Shown one piece after another: positions 5,397-7,152 of a stretch of 7,152 nucleotides of DNA; position 1 is the first letter of the stretch; the number at the start of each line of letters is the position of its first letter. Source of the DNA: Thermoleophilaceae bacterium (GTDB taxonomy: Bacteria; Actinomycetota; Thermoleophilia; Solirubrobacterales; Thermoleophilaceae); assembly GCA_013813135.1 (NCBI GenBank), contig JACCSF010000385.1:1-7152 (forward strand). The letters run 5' to 3'. The translations under genes were made by a program, and so were the position numbers. Under the pieces are notes generated by a model. That model searched no databases, was not told the origin of the DNA, and saw only the letters and a program-made list of their open reading frames with translations.

Positions 5397-7070
5397 ATGC
5401 CGTCCTCCGCCCTACTCGACTCCGTCGCGACGCCCGACCCACCCGGAAACCAGACCCTGGTCCGGCTCACCGAGCACGTCCGCGCACTGCTCCCCACCGG
5501 GGCCGTCGCGATCGTGACGGCCGAGCGCTTTGCCGGGTGGTTCGAGGACGCCAAGCTGGGCGAGGCGCTCGGCAGCGTTGCCCTCGACGACCGCCACCGG
5601 CACGCGCTCGTGCAAAGCGCTCTGGGCCTCGAACGCCCGCTCTTTCTCGCGCGCCTCGACGGGTGGGAGGCGGCTCCCGCGCTGCTCACGGCGCTGGTCC
5701 ACTCGCTCGGCCCCGAGGCCGCACGCCGGGCGTGGCGGACGTGCCGGCGCGCCTCGGTGATCGCCTGCCCGCTGCGTGCAGAGACCGGGCGCGGACTCGG
5801 GGTGCTGATCGTCGGGTCCGTCGACCGCGAGCGGCGTCTGAGCTCGACCGACGTCCGCACGGCGGAGGTCGTGGCCGACCTCGTCGCTATGGCGCTCGAA
5901 CGCGCCGACCTGCTCGAGGTCGAGACCCGGCGCGCGCGCAACGAGCTCCACCTGAAGCGAGCGGCCGAAGCTATGTCCAGCTCGCTCGAGCTTGACGACG
6001 TCTATCGCAGCGTTGTGGAGCACGCGGCTGCCACCAGCGGGGCGACCCGGGCCGTGCTCACCAGGGTCGATGCCCGGGCCGGGGAGCTGCGCACCGTGGT
6101 CAGCCTCGACCCGCCGCGGGCGGAGGCCGGCCCGGTGCTGAGCGGACCAGCCGTGCGGCAGGTCGCCCGCAGCCGCGGGCCGCTGCTGCAGCGCGACGTC
6201 TCGCAGATGCACGCACCGATCGAGCTCGGACCGCGGCTCTACGGCGTGCTCAGCGTGGCCCATCCGGAGCCCGGCCGCTTCGACGAGGCGAACCTCGACC
6301 TGCTCGCGCGCCTGGCGGGCTCCTCCGCGGCCGCGATCGCAAACGCGATCGACTTCCAGCGCGAGCGACAAATCGCGCGCTCGCTCACGCTCGGGTTCGT
6401 TCCGGAGCCGCTGCCGCGGGTGCCGGGCTACGAGACGGGCCTCCTCTATGCGCCGGCGCTCGGCGAGCCGACCGGTGGCGACCTGTACGGCGTCTGGCAG
6501 CTGCCGAGCGGAGAGGTGGCGGTGCTGGTGGGTGACGTGGCCGGCAAGGGAGTCGAGACGGCCGCGCTGAGCTCGATGGTGCGCTTCTTTATCGAGGCAC
6601 GCAGCTGGGACGCGGAGTCGCCGGCGCGGGTACTCGAGCAGACCAACGCGATGCTGGCCGCCCGGCTGCCGAGCGACACGTTCGTGACCGCCTTTCTGGC
6701 GGTCATCGCTCCGCAATCGCTGTGCTGGGCGAGCGCCGGACACCTGCCGCCGCTGCACCTCTCCGCGGGCCGGACGCGGGAGCTGGAGGCGACCGGCCTG
6801 CCGCTCGGCGTGGAGGAAGAGACCCGCTACGAGGAACGCCGCCTCGAGCTGGCGGACGGAGACCTGGTCTTCGCCTACACCGACGGACTCGTGGAGGCGC
6901 GCCGCGGCGGCGAGCCCTACGGCGCCGTCCGGCTGGCGCGGCTGGTGGCGAGCCTGGCGGGAACCCTCGAGGCCGAGGAATTGGCGCGGGCGGTGCACGA
7001 GGAGATCGCCGGCTGGTCCGGCGGGCTGGGCGACGACGCGGTGGCGCTGGCGCTGCGGCGCCGGCCCTGA
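5397..7070 (+). CDS. GAF-domain PP2C/SpoIIE-type serine phosphatase (RsbU-like regulator)
   Basis: This 557-residue cytosolic regulator has no membrane segment. A divergent GAF-like region spans about 20-170. A charged helical linker, probably a coiled coil, covers about 165-195. A clearer GAF domain spans about 190-325 (SSSLELDDVYRSVVEHA to LYGVLSVAHPEPGRFDEANLDLL). The C-terminal PP2C/SpoIIE domain spans about 345-555. Its metal-binding motifs are present: GGDLYG (360-365, Asp362), VGDVAGKGVETA (378-389, Asp380), YTDGLVEAR (494-502, Asp496) and GDDAVALAL (545-553, Asp547). The first motif reads GGDLYG where GGDxYD is common. Such enzymes dephosphorylate anti-anti-sigma factors in partner-switching control of alternative sigma factors, or similar STAS proteins, in response to a GAF-sensed signal. 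No partner kinase or STAS gene is visible, so the target is unknown. No Shine-Dalgarno precedes the ATG, and an inverted repeat lies just upstream. The domain call is firm for the phosphatase and the second GAF, weaker for the first. Confidence 0.92.
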   Translation: MPSSALLDSVATPDPPGNQTLVRLTEHVRALLPTGAVAIVTAERFAGWFEDAKLGEALGSVALDDRHRHALVQSALGLERPLFLARLDGWEAAPALLTALVHSLGPEAARRAWRTCRRASVIACPLRAETGRGLGVLIVGSVDRERRLSSTDVRTAEVVADLVAMALERADLLEVETRRARNELHLKRAAEAMSSSLELDDVYRSVVEHAAATSGATRAVLTRVDARAGELRTVVSLDPPRAEAGPVLSGPAVRQVARSRGPLLQRDVSQMHAPIELGPRLYGVLSVAHPEPGRFDEANLDLLARLAGSSAAAIANAIDFQRERQIARSLTLGFVPEPLPRVPGYETGLLYAPALGEPTGGDLYGVWQLPSGEVAVLVGDVAGKGVETAALSSMVRFFIEARSWDAESPARVLEQTNAMLAARLPSDTFVTAFLAVIAPQSLCWASAGHLPPLHLSAGRTRELEATGLPLGVEEETRYEERRLELADGDLVFAYTDGLVEARRGGEPYGAVRLARLVASLAGTLEAEELARAVHEEIAGWSGGLGDDAVALALRRRP

Positions 7071-7081
7071 GCGCGGCCGGC
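7060..7081 (+). terminator. GC-only stem-loop spanning the phosphatase stop codon
   Basis: GCCGGCC (7060-7066) pairs with GGCCGGC (7075-7081) around an 8-base loop that contains the TGA. The 3' arm also lies in a 12-base palindrome, GCGGCCGGCCGC (7073-7084), so other folds compete. No T-tract follows. It could end the phosphatase transcript before purM, but such GC-only repeats are frequent by chance in DNA this rich in GC. Confidence 0.3.
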
Positions 7082-7105
7082 CGCTCGCTCCGCTTGAATG
7101 GGCTT

Positions 7106-7152
7106 GTGACCGATCCCGCCTACGCGCGCGCGGGCGTCGACCAGAGTCGCTC
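7106..7152 (+). CDS. purM: Phosphoribosylformylglycinamidine cyclo-ligase (AIR synthetase), first codons only
   Basis: A GTG at 7106 opens a frame reading M-TDPAYARAGVDQSRS to the window edge. YARAGVD is the conserved start of PurM, which closes the imidazole ring of 5-aminoimidazole ribonucleotide in purine synthesis in the cytosol. Only about 15 codons are visible, so the call rests on this one motif. A TTG at 7094 is in frame and would add four residues (MNGL), but the GTG gives the family-like N-terminus. TTGAAT (7094-7099) resembles a -10 box and ends 6 bases before the GTG, so the transcript may be leaderless; no Shine-Dalgarno is seen. It follows the phosphatase by 35 bases and is functionally unrelated to it. 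Confidence 0.65.
   Translation, partial: MTDPAYARAGVDQSR

Noticed and set aside
5291..5995. Plus-strand frame overlapping the uppP end and the phosphatase start
   Set aside because: Arg/Pro-rich shadow translation without domain features; it competes with the well-supported phosphatase frame.
5412..6998. Long minus-strand open frame (528 codons) opposite the phosphatase gene
   Set aside because: No family motif is visible and the composition is that of a shadow frame; the plus strand carries a complete GAF/SpoIIE protein.
7073..7084. GCGGCCGGCCGC palindrome as a possible operator
   Set aside because: A 12-base palindrome made only of G and C is weak evidence in DNA this GC-rich; noted only as part of the possible stem-loop at 7060-7081.
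1..7152. tRNA or rRNA genes, CRISPR arrays, insertion sequences, attachment sites
   Set aside because: No cloverleaf-like sequence, spaced direct repeats, transposase motif or terminal repeats were found on reading both strands; almost all of the window is coding.

Overview
The window is extremely GC-rich, uses GTG/TTG (and possibly CTG) starts, and has few Shine-Dalgarno sequences. Its genes resemble those of deep-branching Actinobacteria of the Thermoleophilia type (Solirubrobacter, Patulibacter and relatives). That placement comes from remembered family resemblance, not from a search. All of it is chromosomal in character; I see no RNA gene, insertion sequence, phage gene or CRISPR array.

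The left 4.2 kb is a leftward surface-sugar operon. In transcription order it holds a DegT/DnrJ/EryC1/StrS PLP aminotransferase (4187-3147), a DUF354-type GT-B glycosyltransferase-like protein (3168-2176) and a membrane-anchored FlaA1/PglF/WbpM-type nucleotide-sugar 4,6-dehydratase (2179-308). The three overlap by 22 and 4 bases, so they are probably co-transcribed and translationally coupled. Dehydratase plus aminotransferase is the standard route to a UDP-4-amino-4,6-dideoxy sugar, and the DUF354 protein is a candidate to transfer it or otherwise act in the same pathway. A strong hairpin (281-304) follows, and then the start of a small membrane-anchored, Pro/Ala-rich protein that runs off the left edge.

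A 28-base divergent gap (4188-4215) separates this operon from a rightward pair: a DedA-family membrane protein (4216-4875) and a UppP/BacA undecaprenyl-diphosphatase homologue (4872-5330). DedA proteins include undecaprenyl-phosphate flippases, and UppP makes undecaprenyl phosphate. The pair therefore looks like a lipid-carrier recycling unit placed back to back with genes that probably consume that carrier. The UppP homologue is striking: it keeps the N-terminal active-site motif and the C-terminal membrane segment, but the central part with the second catalytic motif (PGxSRSG) is missing without loss of frame. The aminotransferase also appears to lack a short in-frame piece near its C-terminus.

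The right part holds a stand-alone regulator with two GAF-like regions and a PP2C/SpoIIE phosphatase domain (5397-7070), preceded by a 9-bp perfect inverted repeat. The first 15 codons or so of purM (from 7106) lie at the right edge. The best candidates for follow-up are the deleted UppP and the near-symmetric -10 sequence TACCCTA between the divergent operons.
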